DNA of 64,000 nucleotides from Polaribacter cellanae (GCF_017569185.1 NZ_CP071869.1:124001-188000); one strand, 5' to 3'. Counted from the stretch's first letter, positions 1-10,716 are shown. The notes: a model not told the origin generated them from the letters alone. Program-made: numbers and translations.

Positions 1-683
1 ACCACTAGGTTTCCACCCTCGACAGGTAAAGAAATAGAATTGCTTTTTGTTTTATTTGTTTTATGCATGGCAATTGCTACAGCAGTAACACCAGTTCCAC
101 AAGCCAAAGTTTCGTCTTCTACGCCTTTTTCGTAGGTTCTTACTCTAAAACTATTTTCATTTATTTGTTGTACAAAATTTACATTGCTTCCAGGATCGTC
201 ATAAGAATAGCGTATTTTTTTTCCGTTTTCGAAAACGGGATATTTGTCTAAATTATCAACCAATTCTACATGATGTTGCGTTCCTGTATAAGCAAAAACT
301 GAATTTTTTTTCACTTGAATTTCTTCAACATCTATCATTTGTAACGATACTATATCATTTTCAATTTCGGCAGAATGTTTTCCATCAAAAGCAAGAAATG
401 TAGTTTTGTTTTCAATTAAACTTAATTGTTTCGCAAAAGCAACAGCACATCTACCTCCATTTCCACAGAAAGTTTCACTCCCATCTGCATTAAAATAAAT
501 CATTTTAAAATCAAAGTTTTCATCTTCTTCAATTAGGATAATGCCATCTGCACCAATACCAAAATGCCTGTCACAAATTTGTGAAATTTTGTCAGTATTT
601 TGTTTTGGAAAGATTTTTGTTCTGTTATCTATCATCACAAAATCGTTTCCAGTTCCTTGATATTTATAAAAAGTTAATTTCAT
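1..683 (-). CDS. dapF: Diaminopimelate epimerase, 3' end beyond window
   Basis: Converts LL- to meso-diaminopimelate in the cytoplasm, for lysine and peptidoglycan synthesis. Read from the ATG at 683 down the minus strand, the protein begins MKLTFYKYQGTGNDF. It contains the first active-site region NADGSETFCGNGGR (general-base Cys) and the second, ETLACGTGVTAVA, the two cysteine motifs that define DapF. The frame is open to position 1, so about 227 residues are present and a short C-terminus is missing. The short plus-strand frames here are shadows. A TAnnTTTG box sits only five bases upstream of the ATG, so the mRNA may have almost no leader. Confidence 0.95.
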   Translation of the reverse strand, partial: MKLTFYKYQGTGNDFVMIDNRTKIFPKQNTDKISQICDRHFGIGADGIILIEEDENFDFKMIYFNADGSETFCGNGGRCAVAFAKQLSLIENKTTFLAFDGKHSAEIENDIVSLQMIDVEEIQVKKNSVFAYTGTQHHVELVDNLDKYPVFENGKKIRYSYDDPGSNVNFVQQINENSFRVRTYEKGVEDETLACGTGVTAVAIAMHKTNKTKSNSISLPVEGGNLV

Positions 684-687
684 AAGA

Positions 688-695
688 CAAAGATA
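688..695 (-). promoter_or_regulatory. Possible dapF -7 box, near-leaderless
   Basis: Minus strand reads TATCTTTG, a perfect match to the Bacteroidota TAnnTTTG element. It is 5 bases before the dapF ATG. No convincing -33 TTG lies at the usual distance, so the assignment is tentative. Confidence 0.4.
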
Positions 696-762
696 GGGTT
701 TTCAATAGAAAAAAAGAGTTGTTAAAAAGCGGTTAAAGTCCGTTAAAAACAAGTTAAACAGA

Positions 763-792
763 TTTTGTGGATTTGTTAAAATTGTATATTTG
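763..792 (+). promoter_or_regulatory. Promoter of the HtrA-like protease gene
   Basis: TTTTG at 763-767 (-33 region) and TATATTTG at 785-792 (-7, matches TAnnTTTG) are separated by 17 bases. The ATG follows about 20 bases downstream, which fits a Bacteroidota primary sigma factor promoter. Confidence 0.6.
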
Positions 793-812
793 AGTAAATA
801 AATTTTAAAATT

Positions 813-2201
813 ATGAAAAAAATTTTTGGTTTTTTAGGAATGGCACTTTTAGGAGGTGCAATTACATTAGGTGGTTACAAAATGTTATTCGATAAAGAAG
901 TTGTTGTAGAGAGGACAGTTTCGCATCCTATGCAAACAGTTACAGCAAGCTATAACCCTGCTTTAGATAGGGCAAATACGACTGAGAATTCTGTAGATTT
1001 TACAACGGCAGCAGAAAACACTGTTCATGCAGTTGTACATGTTAAAAACACAGCCATTAGAACGCAAACAAATCCATTAGATCTTTTCTTTGGAAATGGA
1101 AATGGACAAAGAAGGTACGAACAAGTAGGTACTGGAAGTGGTGTAATAATATCTGCAGATGGTTATATTGTTACGAATAATCATGTGATTGATGGGGCAA
1201 CAGCATTAGAAATTACGTTAAATAATAAAAGGAAATATAAGGCTGAATTAATTGGAACAGATGCCGAAAACGACATTGCATTGTTAAAAATTGATGCAGA
1301 TATGGATTTGCCATACATTCCTTTCGCGAATTCTGATAATATAAAAATTGGAGAATGGGTTTTGGCTGTGGGAAATCCTTATAATTTAACCTCTACAGTA
1401 ACTGCAGGAATTGTTTCTGCGAAAGGTAGAGATTTAGAGGGAAATAGGAGTATAGATTCTTTTATTCAAACAGATGCAGCTGTAAATCCAGGAAATAGTG
1501 GGGGAGCTTTGGTAAATACTCGTGGAGAATTGGTAGGAATAAATACTGCAATTTCTTCTAGAACAGGTTCTTTTATTGGGTATTCTTTTGCAGTACCTTC
1601 TAACATTGCTAAAAAGATTGTCGACGATATTTTAGAATTTGGTGCTGTACAAGAAGCTATTTTAGGGGTTAATATAGATGGAAGAGATGTAGATATTGAT
1701 GGTGTAAAAATTGCTTCTACTTCAGATGGAGGAGGAGCACAAAAAGCGGGTTTACAATCTGGAGATATTATTACAAAAGTAAATAATGTTAGAATATCTA
1801 AATTTTCTGAGCTAAGAGGGCAATTAACAGCAAAAAGACCTGGAGAGTCTGTAAGTATTACTGTAAATAGAGATGGAGAAACTGTAACAAAAGAGGTAAA
1901 GTTAAGTAAAAAAGATTCTTTTGTTTCTCGCGTGTTTAAGGTGGTTTTAAAAGATTTATCAAAAAAAGAAAAGAAAAAATATGGTATTTCTTATGGAGCT
2001 AAAATAACCGAAAATGCCAATAAAAGTTTAGATTATTATGGTGTAAAAAAAGGTTACATAATTACAAAAATTAATAAAAAACCAGTTAAAAATGCTGCAG
2101 AAGCTTCAAGGAGATTAGATTTTTCTTCAAGTAAAGGATCGCCAATTTATATTGAAGTGATTAACTTGAAAGGAGAAACCGAACGTTACGCATTTAGATA
2201 G
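813..2201 (+). CDS. HtrA/Deg-family periplasmic serine protease
   Basis: Envelope quality-control endoprotease and chaperone of the DegP/DegQ type (462 aa). An N-terminal hydrophobic segment (residues 5-20) exports or anchors it. The trypsin-like domain shows the full catalytic triad: His124 in TNNHVID, Asp154 in ENDIALL and Ser229 in GNSGGAL. Two PDZ domains follow, at roughly residues 275-365 and 375-460; the first contains AGLQSGDIITKVNN. The length is normal for the family. The gene is monocistronic, with its own promoter and a strong terminator after the stop. I see no defect. DegP and DegQ cannot be told apart from sequence alone, so no symbol is given. Confidence 0.93.
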   Translation: MKKIFGFLGMALLGGAITLGGYKMLFDKEVVVERTVSHPMQTVTASYNPALDRANTTENSVDFTTAAENTVHAVVHVKNTAIRTQTNPLDLFFGNGNGQRRYEQVGTGSGVIISADGYIVTNNHVIDGATALEITLNNKRKYKAELIGTDAENDIALLKIDADMDLPYIPFANSDNIKIGEWVLAVGNPYNLTSTVTAGIVSAKGRDLEGNRSIDSFIQTDAAVNPGNSGGALVNTRGELVGINTAISSRTGSFIGYSFAVPSNIAKKIVDDILEFGAVQEAILGVNIDGRDVDIDGVKIASTSDGGGAQKAGLQSGDIITKVNNVRISKFSELRGQLTAKRPGESVSITVNRDGETVTKEVKLSKKDSFVSRVFKVVLKDLSKKEKKKYGISYGAKITENANKSLDYYGVKKGYIITKINKKPVKNAAEASRRLDFSSSKGSPIYIEVINLKGETERYAFR

Positions 2202-2223
2202 AAAACAGATTTTAATTTAATTG

Positions 2224-2264
2224 AAATGCCCTCAAATTTTATTTACAATTTGAGGGCATTTTTT
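2224..2264 (+). terminator. Rho-independent terminator after htrA-like gene
   Basis: A near-perfect hairpin with arms AAATGCCCTCAAAT and ATTTGAGGGCATTT surrounds a short loop and is followed by a T run. It is 22 bases after the protease stop codon. Confidence 0.88.
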
Positions 2265-2292
2265 GCAATTTATATTTATAAAAAAAAAGTAA

Positions 2293-2330
2293 AAAAAACG
2301 AGCTCGATATTTTTATCGAGCTCGTTTTAA
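2293..2330 (-). terminator. Terminator after clpC
   Basis: Perfect inverted repeat AAAACGAGCTCGATA / TATCGAGCTCGTTTT with a short loop. On the minus strand it is followed by a long T run, so it should end clpC transcription 40 bases past the stop. It also backs up the convergent protease terminator. Confidence 0.85.
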
Positions 2331-2370
2331 TAGGTAACCTTATAAGGTGTAACTTTATTTACTTATGCTT

Positions 2371-4929
2371 TTAAGACTCTGTTTCTGTTCGAGTTTCAGC
2401 TTTTTTCTTACCTTTTTCAATATTAATGGTAAGCATATTTTTTTCTTCATCTAAATCCATGGCAATTGTATCGCCTTCCGAAAGTTTAGAGTTTACAATT
2501 TCTTCTGCCAATGCATCTTCAATATATTTTTGAATGGCTCTTTTTAAGGGTCTTGCACCATATTTTTTATCGAAACCTTTATCAGCAATATAATCTTTTG
2601 CTTTTTCGCTTAAATTTAAGGTGTATCCTAGGTCAGAAATTCTATGTAATAATTTATCTAATTCGATATCTATAATAGAATGAATGTCTTTACGTTCTAA
2701 TGCGTTAAATACAATTACATCGTCAATTCTGTTTAAGAATTCTGGGGCAAAAGATTTCTTTAAAGCTCCTTCAATAACCGATTTTGCATGCTCGTCTGCT
2801 TGTGCAACTTTTGTTGCGGTTCCAAAACCAACGCCACCACCAAAATCTTTTAATTGACGTGCACCAATATTAGAAGTCATTATAATAATGGTATTTCTAA
2901 AATCGATTTTACGACCTAAACTATCCGTAATATGTCCGTCATCTAAAATTTGTAACAACATATTAAACACATCTGGATGCGCTTTTTCAATCTCATCTAA
3001 TAATATTACTGAATATGGTTTTCTGCGAACTTTCTCTGTTAATTGCCCACCTTCTTCATAACCAACATATCCTGGAGGTGCTCCAATTAAACGAGAAATC
3101 GCGAATTTTTCCATGTATTCACTCATATCAATTCTAATTAAAGAATCGTCTGAATCAAATAATTCACGTGCTAAAACTTTCGCTAATTGTGTTTTACCAA
3201 CCCCTGTTTGCCCTAAGAAAATAAAAGAGCCAATGGGTTTGTTTGGGTCTTTTAACCCAACTCTATTTCTTTGAATTGCTTTTACAACTTTGGTAACGGC
3301 TTCGTCTTGACCAATAACTTTTCCTTTAATCATAGAAGGAAGTTCGTGTAAACGATGGCTTTCTGCTTCTGCAACTCTATTTACAGGAATACCTGTCATC
3401 ATAGAAACTACTTCTGCAACATTGTCTTCTGTAACCACTTCACGATTTAATTTAGAATCGTCTTCCCATTGTTTTTGAGCAGAATCTAAAGCTGCTTCCA
3501 TATTTTTTTCGTCGTCACGTAATTTGGCAGCTTCTTCATATTTTTGCCCATTAACTGCTTTCGTTTTTTGCTCACGAATAACTTCTAATTGCGTTTCTAA
3601 TTCTAAAACTTGCTTAGGAACCACAATATTGGTAATATGAATTCGAGAACCAGCCTCATCTAAAGCATCAATCGCTTTGTCTGGCAAATATCGGTCAGTC
3701 ATGTACCTATTCGTTAATTTAACACAAGCTTCCAAAGCATCATCAGTGTAATTTACATGATGGTGTTCCTCGTATTTTCCTTTAATATTCTGTAATATTT
3801 GAATTGTTTCTTCAACAGAAGTTGGGTCCACAATTACTTTTTGAAAACGACGTTCTAAAGCACCATCTTTTTCGATGTTTGTTCTGTATTCATCCAACGT
3901 AGTTGCACCAATACATTGTATTTCTCCTCTTGCCAAAGCAGGTTTTAACATATTGGATGCATCTAAAGAACCTGTTGCTCCTCCAGCACCAACAATGGTA
4001 TGAATTTCATCAATAAAAAGAATAATATCGTCATTCTTTTCTAACTCATTCATCAGCGCTTTCATACGTTCTTCGAATTGCCCACGGTATTTTGTGCCTG
4101 CAACTAAACTTGCTAAATCAAGAGAAACCAAACGCTTATCAAACAAAATTCTAGAAACTTTACGTTCCACAATTCTTAAGGCTAAACCTTCTGCAATGGC
4201 AGATTTACCAACACCTGGTTCTCCAATTAGCATTGGATTGTTTTTCTTACGTCTACTTAAAATTTGCGAAACGCGTTCAATTTCTTTCTGTCTACCAACT
4301 ACAGGGTCTAATTTTCCGTTTTCGGCTAATAAAGTTAAATCTCTTCCAAAATTATCTAAAACCGGAGTTTTCGATTTTTTAACCGATTTTCCTTTTTGAG
4401 GTTGCTCAAAAGGATTTGGTTTTTCGGATGCAAACTCATCATCAGAAGGAGTTTCTGCAATAGGATTCGTTGGTAAATCCACATCATCTACATGTAATTG
4501 TTTGTACAATGCTTTAGCTTCGTCGTAATTTACGTGGTATTTATGAATTAACTTTGTGGTTGGATCATTTTCATTTCTAAGAATGCAAAGTAATAAATGT
4601 GCGGTGTCTATCGAATTGCTTTGGTATAGTTTCGCTTCCAAAAACGTAGTTTTTAGCGCTTTTTCTGCTTGTCTCGTTAAATGCAAGCTTTTCTTTTCTG
4701 ATGTTTCTGTAAAAGCAGGATTTGCAGGGTTTAGTTGTTCTAATTTTTTACGCAATAAAGTGGTATCTACATCAAATGCAGTTAAAATTTCCATTGCTTT
4801 TCCTTCTCCTTTTCTTATTAAACCTAATATTAAATGTTCTGTTCCAATAAATTCGTGCCCTAATCTTAGCGCCTCTTCTTTACTAAAAGCAATCACATCT
4901 CTAACTTTCGGTGAAAAATTATCGTCCAT
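2371..4929 (-). CDS. clpC: ClpC-type AAA+ unfoldase of the Clp protease
   Basis: Hexameric ATPase (852 aa) that unfolds proteins and feeds them to ClpP. The order is: Clp N-terminal repeat domain (residues 1-150); first AAA+ module with Walker [16 protein letters not shown] and Walker [10 protein letters not shown]; a UVR-like coiled insertion ([12 protein letters not shown], about 420-440), which marks ClpC rather than ClpA or ClpB; and second AAA+ module with [15 protein letters not shown] and [11 protein letters not shown]. The start at 4929 gives [13 protein letters not shown], the typical ClpC N-terminus. It is divergent from gyrA across a 260-base spacer. No McsA, McsB or CtsR genes are next to it. 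Confidence 0.95.
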   Translation of the reverse strand: MDDNFSPKVRDVIAFSKEEALRLGHEFIGTEHLILGLIRKGEGKAMEILTAFDVDTTLLRKKLEQLNPANPAFTETSEKKSLHLTRQAEKALKTTFLEAKLYQSNSIDTAHLLLCILRNENDPTTKLIHKYHVNYDEAKALYKQLHVDDVDLPTNPIAETPSDDEFASEKPNPFEQPQKGKSVKKSKTPVLDNFGRDLTLLAENGKLDPVVGRQKEIERVSQILSRRKKNNPMLIGEPGVGKSAIAEGLALRIVERKVSRILFDKRLVSLDLASLVAGTKYRGQFEERMKALMNELEKNDDIILFIDEIHTIVGAGGATGSLDASNMLKPALARGEIQCIGATTLDEYRTNIEKDGALERRFQKVIVDPTSVEETIQILQNIKGKYEEHHHVNYTDDALEACVKLTNRYMTDRYLPDKAIDALDEAGSRIHITNIVVPKQVLELETQLEVIREQKTKAVNGQKYEEAAKLRDDEKNMEAALDSAQKQWEDDSKLNREVVTEDNVAEVVSMMTGIPVNRVAEAESHRLHELPSMIKGKVIGQDEAVTKVVKAIQRNRVGLKDPNKPIGSFIFLGQTGVGKTQLAKVLARELFDSDDSLIRIDMSEYMEKFAISRLIGAPPGYVGYEEGGQLTEKVRRKPYSVILLDEIEKAHPDVFNMLLQILDDGHITDSLGRKIDFRNTIIIMTSNIGARQLKDFGGGVGFGTATKVAQADEHAKSVIEGALKKSFAPEFLNRIDDVIVFNALERKDIHSIIDIELDKLLHRISDLGYTLNLSEKAKDYIADKGFDKKYGARPLKRAIQKYIEDALAEEIVNSKLSEGDTIAMDLDEEKNMLTINIEKGKKKAETRTETES

Positions 4930-5191
4930 ATTTTTGTCTTATTGATGTAAATTTAGTCCTTTTTTTTGTGAATAATTACAAAAAAGATGCCAAGGCTGTA
5001 TATCTGACAGTTTGACTACGAAACTAAGTTATAAAACAATTGAAAGTCAGCCAAATAAAATACTGTTAAAAATTATCAATAAATGTTGATAACTCTCTTT
5101 AATTGAGCTATGAGAAACCTTTGTAAATAATAAGAGAAATGCTATCTTGCCTTGTTTTAAAATTATGACTAAATATTAATAGAAAATATAT
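4930..5191. other. Divergent clpC/gyrA intergenic region
   Basis: AT-rich 262-base spacer that must hold both promoters. I found no exact TAnnTTTG with a spaced TTG for either gene. A sequence AACCTTTG near 5117 is a partial match on the gyrA side. No RNA gene is recognisable. Confidence 0.4.
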
Positions 5192-7723
5192 ATGGCAGAG
5201 GGAGAAAAGTTAATTCCGATTAATATTGAAGAGCAGATGAAAGCTGCATACATCGATTATTCGATGTCAGTAATTGTTTCAAGAGCATTACCAGACGTAA
5301 GAGATGGTTTAAAACCAGTGCACAGAAGGGTTTTATATGGGATGCACGAATTAGGAATTAAAGCGACAGGTTCGTACAAAAAATCCGCAAGAATTGTTGG
5401 AGAAGTTTTAGGTAAGTATCACCCACATGGAGATACATCTGTGTACGATTCTATGGTGCGTATGGCGCAAAATTGGAGTGTGCGTTACATGATGGTAGAT
5501 GGGCAAGGGAACTTTGGTTCTGTAGATGGAGATTCGCCTGCAGCAATGCGTTATACAGAGGTTAGGATGCAAAAAATATCAGAAGATATGTTGGCTGATA
5601 TTGAGAAAGACACTGTAGACCATCGTTTAAATTTTGATGATACTTTGCAAGAACCTACTGTTTTACCAACTCGTATTCCTAATTTATTGGTAAATGGAGC
5701 GTCTGGTATTGCTGTGGGTATGGCTACAAATATGGCACCACACAATTTAACAGAAGTTATCAATGGAACCATTGCATATATTGAGAATAACGATATAGAG
5801 ATAGACGAATTAATGCAACACGTAACAGCACCAGATTTTCCAACAGGAGGAATTATCTATGGTTACGATGGTGTAAGAGATGCTTTTCATACAGGTCGAG
5901 GACGTATTGTAATGCGTGCAAAAGCAATTATTGAAGAAGTTAAAGGACGTGAGTGTATTATTGTTACAGAAATTCCTTACCAAGTCAATAAAGCAGACAT
6001 GATTAAGAAAACTGCAGATTTGGTGAACGAAAAGAAATTAGAAGGAATCGCGAATATTCGTGATGAATCTGACAGAAACGGAATGCGTATTGTGTATGTT
6101 TTAAAACGTGATGCAATACCAAATATCGTTTTAAATAAATTATTTAAATACACACAATTACAAACTTCTTTTAGTGTAAATAATATTGCATTGGTTAACG
6201 GAAGACCAGAGCAATTAAATTTAAAACAATTAATCCATTACTTTGTAGAACATAGGCACGAAGTTATTGTTCGTAGAACAGAATTTTTATTAAAGAAAGC
6301 AGAAGCAAGAGCACATATTTTAGAAGGCTTAATTATAGCTTCAGATAATATAGATGAAGTAATTAAAATTATTAGAGCTTCCAATAATGCAGATGAAGCA
6401 AGAGAAAGCTTAATTGAGCGTTTCGAATTAACGGAAATTCAGGCGAAAGCAATTGTAGAAATGCGTTTGCGTCAATTAACAGGATTAGAGCAAGATAAAT
6501 TACGTGCAGAGTACGACGAAATAATGTTAACAATTGCAGATTTAAAAGACATCTTATCTAACGAGCCAAGACGTTACGAAATTATCAAAGAAGAGTTATT
6601 ACATATTAAAGATAAATATGGAGACGAGCGTAGATCTACGATAGAATATGCTGGTGGAGATATGCGTATTGAAGATATGATTCCTGATACGAAAGTTGTG
6701 GTAACCATTTCAAATGCAGGGTATTTAAAACGTACAAATCTTGATGAATATAAGGTTCAGAATAGAGGAGGAAGAGGTCAAAAAGGGGCAACTACCAGAA
6801 ATGAAGATTTCTTAGAGCACTTATTTGTAGGAACCAATCACCAATATATGATGTTCTTTACCCAGAAAGGAAAAGTATTCTGGATGCGCGTTTATGAAAT
6901 TCCAGAAGGAGGGAAAAACACCAAAGGTAGAGCCATGCAAAACCTTATTAATATTGAACAAGACGACTCCGTAAAAGCATTTTTGGTAACACAAGATTTA
7001 AAAGACGAAGCATATATAAATAGTCATTATGTAATTATGGCTACAAAGAAAGGGCAAGTTAAAAAGACCTCTTTAGAGCAATATTCTCGCCCAAGAACAA
7101 ACGGAATTAACGCAATTACCATTAAAGAAGGAGATGAGTTGTTAGAAGCAAAATTAACTACTGGAGATAGCCAAGTAATGCTGGCATTAAAATCTGGGAA
7201 GTCTATTCGTTTCGAAGAAGCAAAAACAAGACCAATGGGTAGAACTGCTTCTGGTGTTAGAGGTATAACTCTACAACATGAAAATGACGAAGTTATTGGT
7301 ATGGTTGCTGTAAACGATATGGAAAGCAATATTTTAGTGGTTTCTGAAAGAGGATATGGAAAACGATCTAAATTAGAAGATTATAGAGTAACCAACAGAG
7401 GTGGTAAAGGTGTAAAAACACTTAATATTTCAGAAAAAACAGGTAATTTAGTAGCTATTAAAAATGTAGATGATTCTAACGATTTAATGATTATTAACAA
7501 ATCTGGATTGACAATTAGAATGGCTGTTGAAGATTTACGTGTAATGGGGCGTGCAACACAAGGCGTTCGTTTAATTAACATTAAAGAAGACGATAGTATT
7601 GCTGCTGTTGCAAAAGTGAAACATGAGGAAGAAGAAGTAGAAGACGATTCTTTAGACAATACTGAATCCGAAAAAGAAAATGGCACGGATATTGAAAATA
7701 ATAATACAGAAAAACAAGAATAA
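5192..7723 (+). CDS. gyrA: DNA gyrase subunit A
   Basis: Breaks and rejoins DNA in the gyrase A2B2 complex (843 aa). The catalytic Tyr121 is in AMRYTEVRM. The quinolone-pocket helix reads [17 protein letters not shown]; the position equivalent to E. coli Ser83 is Thr, which is normal in flavobacteria and not a resistance mutation. The C-terminal beta-pinwheel repeats span about residues 500-805 and include the GyrA-box-like [10 protein letters not shown]. An acidic tail of about 30 residues ends the protein. The gene is followed after 18 bases by a secreted TPR protein, probably in one transcript. Confidence 0.97.
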   Translation: MAEGEKLIPINIEEQMKAAYIDYSMSVIVSRALPDVRDGLKPVHRRVLYGMHELGIKATGSYKKSARIVGEVLGKYHPHGDTSVYDSMVRMAQNWSVRYMMVDGQGNFGSVDGDSPAAMRYTEVRMQKISEDMLADIEKDTVDHRLNFDDTLQEPTVLPTRIPNLLVNGASGIAVGMATNMAPHNLTEVINGTIAYIENNDIEIDELMQHVTAPDFPTGGIIYGYDGVRDAFHTGRGRIVMRAKAIIEEVKGRECIIVTEIPYQVNKADMIKKTADLVNEKKLEGIANIRDESDRNGMRIVYVLKRDAIPNIVLNKLFKYTQLQTSFSVNNIALVNGRPEQLNLKQLIHYFVEHRHEVIVRRTEFLLKKAEARAHILEGLIIASDNIDEVIKIIRASNNADEARESLIERFELTEIQAKAIVEMRLRQLTGLEQDKLRAEYDEIMLTIADLKDILSNEPRRYEIIKEELLHIKDKYGDERRSTIEYAGGDMRIEDMIPDTKVVVTISNAGYLKRTNLDEYKVQNRGGRGQKGATTRNEDFLEHLFVGTNHQYMMFFTQKGKVFWMRVYEIPEGGKNTKGRAMQNLINIEQDDSVKAFLVTQDLKDEAYINSHYVIMATKKGQVKKTSLEQYSRPRTNGINAITIKEGDELLEAKLTTGDSQVMLALKSGKSIRFEEAKTRPMGRTASGVRGITLQHENDEVIGMVAVNDMESNILVVSERGYGKRSKLEDYRVTNRGGKGVKTLNISEKTGNLVAIKNVDDSNDLMIINKSGLTIRMAVEDLRVMGRATQGVRLINIKEDDSIAAVAKVKHEEEEVEDDSLDNTESEKENGTDIENNNTEKQE

Positions 7724-7741
7724 CAATTAAAAACAAATAAA

Positions 7742-8992
7742 ATGAAAAAACAAATCATAGCGCTTTCATTAGGATTAATGTCTGTGATAACTTTTGCTCA
7801 AAAGAAAGAATTAAGAACCGCAGAAAAAGCGATTAAGAAAAACGATTATGCTACAGCATTAAACGCTGTTAAATCTGTAGAAGGCATGCTTACAGATATG
7901 AAATCTAAATATAAATCAAAATATTACTTTTTAAAAGGACAAGCTTTGGCTGGTAAAAAGAATTACGAAGATGCAGCAAAAGCCTTTAATAACCTATTTT
8001 CTTATGAAAAAGAAATTGGAAAAAGCAGATATACAAAAGATGCTCAACCGATGTTAAACGATTTAATTCAGAAAGTATCTAATGCTGCGATAAAGGCTTA
8101 TAATGATGATAAAGATTATAAGGAAGCTACAAAACAATTTTACTTAACTTATAAATTAAGCCCCAAAGATACTTCCTTTTTATACAATGCAGCTGTTAGT
8201 GCTTCGTTAGCAAAAGATTATGATACTTCTTTAGAGTATTATAAAGAATTAAAAAATGTTGGCTATACAGGTATAGCAACGCAATATTTAGCCACTAATA
8301 AAACATCTGGAGAGGTTGAAAATTTAGGCTCGAAATCCAATAGAGATACCATGGTTAAACTTGGGCAATATACAAACCCTACAACAAAAGTTTCTAAATC
8401 TAAAAAAGCAGAAATTGTAAAAAATATTGGGTATATTTATGTAAATCAAGGAAAAACCGAAGAAGCAATTGCAGCTTTACAAGAAGCAAGAAAGTCAAAT
8501 CCAAAGGATATAAACTTATTACTTAATGAAGCACAAATGTATATAAAGCTTAAAAAAATGGATAAATTTGGAGCCTTAATGAAAGAAGCTGTTGAGTTAG
8601 ATCCTACAAACCCAACATTGTTCTTTAATTTAGGTGTGGTAAATGCTAATGAAAACAAGGTAGAAGAAGCTATTAAATATTATAAAAAAGCAATTGAACT
8701 AGACCCTAATTATGGAGATGCTTACATGAATATGGCTGCAGCTATTTTAAGTAAAGAAAAAGCTATTGTAGATGAGATGAATGAAAATTTATCGAACTTT
8801 AAAAAGTATGATGAATTACAAGAAAAGCAAAAAGAACTATATAGAAAAGCTTTGCCTTTTTTAGAAAAAGCAGATGAAATTAAAAGAACAGAAGATACTG
8901 TTCGTTCTTTATTAAATATTTACGATACTTTAGAGATGACTAATAAATCTGAGCCATTGAGAAAAGTTTATAAAGAAATGAGAGGTCAGTAA
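7742..8992 (+). CDS. Secreted tetratricopeptide-repeat protein
   Basis: 416 aa with a clear signal peptide (MKKQIIALSLGLMSVITFAQ). TPR units occur at about residues 18-100 and 230-330; the clearest is FFNLGVVNANENKVEEAIKYYKKAIELDPN. Proteins of this layout are usually periplasmic or outer-membrane scaffolds, but no enzyme motif is present and the partner is unknown. The gene lies 18 bases after gyrA, an arrangement that I recall as common in flavobacteria. Its transcription terminator appears to have been split from it by an insertion sequence (see 9019-10701). Confidence 0.85.
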   Translation: MKKQIIALSLGLMSVITFAQKKELRTAEKAIKKNDYATALNAVKSVEGMLTDMKSKYKSKYYFLKGQALAGKKNYEDAAKAFNNLFSYEKEIGKSRYTKDAQPMLNDLIQKVSNAAIKAYNDDKDYKEATKQFYLTYKLSPKDTSFLYNAAVSASLAKDYDTSLEYYKELKNVGYTGIATQYLATNKTSGEVENLGSKSNRDTMVKLGQYTNPTTKVSKSKKAEIVKNIGYIYVNQGKTEEAIAALQEARKSNPKDINLLLNEAQMYIKLKKMDKFGALMKEAVELDPTNPTLFFNLGVVNANENKVEEAIKYYKKAIELDPNYGDAYMNMAAAILSKEKAIVDEMNENLSNFKKYDELQEKQKELYRKALPFLEKADEIKRTEDTVRSLLNIYDTLEMTNKSEPLRKVYKEMRGQ

Positions 8993-9018
8993 AGCCTTAA
9001 ATTGTAAACAAGAAAAAA

Positions 9019-9024
9019 TCCGAA
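9019..9024. repeat. Left target-site duplication TCCGAA
   Basis: TCCGAA directly precedes the left inverted repeat of the IS. The same six bases directly follow its right end at 10671-10676, where they form the first arm of a perfect terminator palindrome. Confidence 0.7.
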
Positions 9025-10670
9025 GGCGCTTTCATAAAACAACGCATCCCTTGTTTTTACGAGGGATTTGTTGTATTTTGTAGCTATAATAAACCCCGAA
9101 AATGGCCAATATAGGCAAAAAACGGGGTTTTAATTTCGATAATTATGAAAGTACGAAGAATTTCTGAAATGCAACACCGCATTTCAATTTTTTCCCCTCA
9201 GCGAGAATTATGATGCTCATTATGCGCGATTTTTAGAGGGAGATTTAGGTAAAATCTACTCTGCAATTCCTTGGAATGATTTAGTTAGCTCTTTTGGTAT
9301 TTCTGAACAATCAAAAGGGAGAAACTATCTTTTTAGTCCTAAAGGAAGACTAGGTTTAATGTTTTTAAAACATTATGCTAATTGTTCAGATAGAAAATTG
9401 ATTGAGCAACTAAACTCGAATTTAGACTATCAATTTTTCTGTGATATAGAACTAGGTTTTGAACGCTTAACAAACTATAAAATAGTGAGCCAAATACGTT
9501 GTGAATTAGCAGAGAAACTCGATATTAATTCCATAGAAAAAATTCTATTCAACTCTTGGAAAAACGAAATTGAAAACCCCAATCAAATTGTAATGGATGC
9601 TACTTGTTATGAAAGTGAAGTTCGTTACCCTAGCATCCAAAAATTACTTTGGGAGTCGGTTCATTGGTTGTACAATCAATTACGTAAAACCTGCTCTATA
9701 TTAGGGGTTAAAATGATTAGAAGTAAATATATCAAGTGGAAAAAACGTTATCAAGGATTTAGTAAAATGCGAAGAAAAACCAAGTCGAAACGTATTTCAT
9801 TAACCCGAGGTTTACTCAATCTGTTAAGTAAATTTATCAACTTTGAAAAAAAGTTGTCAGAAAATCACAATATTGAGTTTATAGCTTTGTATTATAAGCG
9901 AATAAATACAATTCAAAGGATTTACAAACAACAAAAAGATCATTTTGATACAGGAGAAAAAATCAAAGATAGAATTGTAAGCATTCAAAAGGATTATATT
10001 CGTCCTATTGTTCGAGGAAAGGAAGTAAAACCTGTTGAATTTGGAGCAAAAGTTAACAAAGTTCAAATTGATGGAATTAGCTTTATCGAACATATTAACT
10101 TTAATGCATTTCATGAAGGAAATCGTTTTATTCAAACAGTCCAAAAAGCACAAGGATTAACTCGAAAAAAAGTAAAAATAGCTGGAGCAGATAAAATTTA
10201 TGCCACCAATAAAAATAGAAAACACTGTAGTTCTAAGAACATAGAAACAGACTTTATCCCCAAGGGAAAAAAGCCGAAAAATCATAAAGAAAAAAAGCAA
10301 CTTAGAGCTATTATCGCAAAAGAAAGAGCTACAAGATTAGAAGGTTCTTTTGGAAAGGATAAAGAATATTATCACTTACGAAAAATAAAAGCCAAAACTA
10401 AAAAGAATGAAATTCTATGGATATTCTTTGGAATACACACAGGGAATGCTCTTGAAATTGGCCGAAGAAAAATAGCTAAAACAGCACAACAAGTAGCCTA
10501 AATTTGAAGCATTGAATATAGTTTTATGGGAGAGGTATGTCTTGTTGGGAAATTTTTAAGAAACTGAACCCTTAAAACAGCTTTAAAACAAAAATTGAGG
10601 GTAGAATTTAAATAATTATGCCCGCAATTTTAGCTGCATTTTTAAAAATAACCTATTTTCTGAATGTGCC
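9025..10670 (+). mobile_element. Insertion sequence, IS5/IS1182-like, 1.65 kb
   Basis: Bounded by imperfect inverted repeats: left end GGCGCTTTCATAAAA (9025-9039) and right end, read inward, GGCACATTCAGAAAA (10670-10656), agreeing at 12 of 15 positions. It is flanked by the direct repeat TCCGAA. Inside, a hairpin with arms AAACCCCG/CGGGGTTT (9091-9130) lies before the transposase. The transposase has an N-terminal DUF772-like region and a DDE core, which points to the IS5/IS1182 group; the exact family is uncertain. The insertion separates the TPR gene from its terminator. Confidence 0.72.
9359..10501 (+). CDS. DDE transposase, N-terminus in another frame
   Basis: Transposase of the DDE type (380 aa from this ATG). 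Candidate acidic residues are Asp in VMDATCYES, Asp in AGADKIYATNKNRKHC and Glu in TRLEGSFGKDKEYY. The real protein should begin at the ATG at 9145 (MKVRRISEMQHRISIF). That frame hits a stop at 9211, while the frame continuing into this gene carries the conserved stretch PLSENYDAHYARFLEGDL just upstream of 9359. The two frames meet at T6C4 (9188-9197), so one base has been gained or lost there. Transposition is probably impaired unless slippage restores the frame. Confidence 0.8.
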   Translation: MFLKHYANCSDRKLIEQLNSNLDYQFFCDIELGFERLTNYKIVSQIRCELAEKLDINSIEKILFNSWKNEIENPNQIVMDATCYESEVRYPSIQKLLWESVHWLYNQLRKTCSILGVKMIRSKYIKWKKRYQGFSKMRRKTKSKRISLTRGLLNLLSKFINFEKKLSENHNIEFIALYYKRINTIQRIYKQQKDHFDTGEKIKDRIVSIQKDYIRPIVRGKEVKPVEFGAKVNKVQIDGISFIEHINFNAFHEGNRFIQTVQKAQGLTRKKVKIAGADKIYATNKNRKHCSSKNIETDFIPKGKKPKNHKEKKQLRAIIAKERATRLEGSFGKDKEYYHLRKIKAKTKKNEILWIFFGIHTGNALEIGRRKIAKTAQQVA

Positions 10671-10701
10671 TCCGAAATTTTAAAATTTCGGATTTTTTTT
10701 T
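10671..10701 (+). terminator. Terminator disrupted upstream by the IS
   Basis: Perfect 22-base palindrome 10671-10692 (arms TCCGAAATTTT / AAAATTTCGGA) followed by nine T. On the left side of the IS, the same TCCGAA follows an A run. The simplest reading is that this was the terminator of the gyrA/TPR transcript and that the IS inserted at its first arm. Confidence 0.8.
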
Positions 10702-10716
10702 AAGAGAAAATATCTG

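Noticed and set aside
4094..4945. Plus-strand ORFs of 101 and 129 residues inside clpC
   Set aside because: Antisense shadows of a strongly conserved gene without start signals or homology.
5420..5460. Thr at the GyrA position equivalent to E. coli Ser83, as quinolone resistance
   Set aside because: Thr is the normal residue at this position in flavobacteria, and the equivalent of Asp87 is kept.
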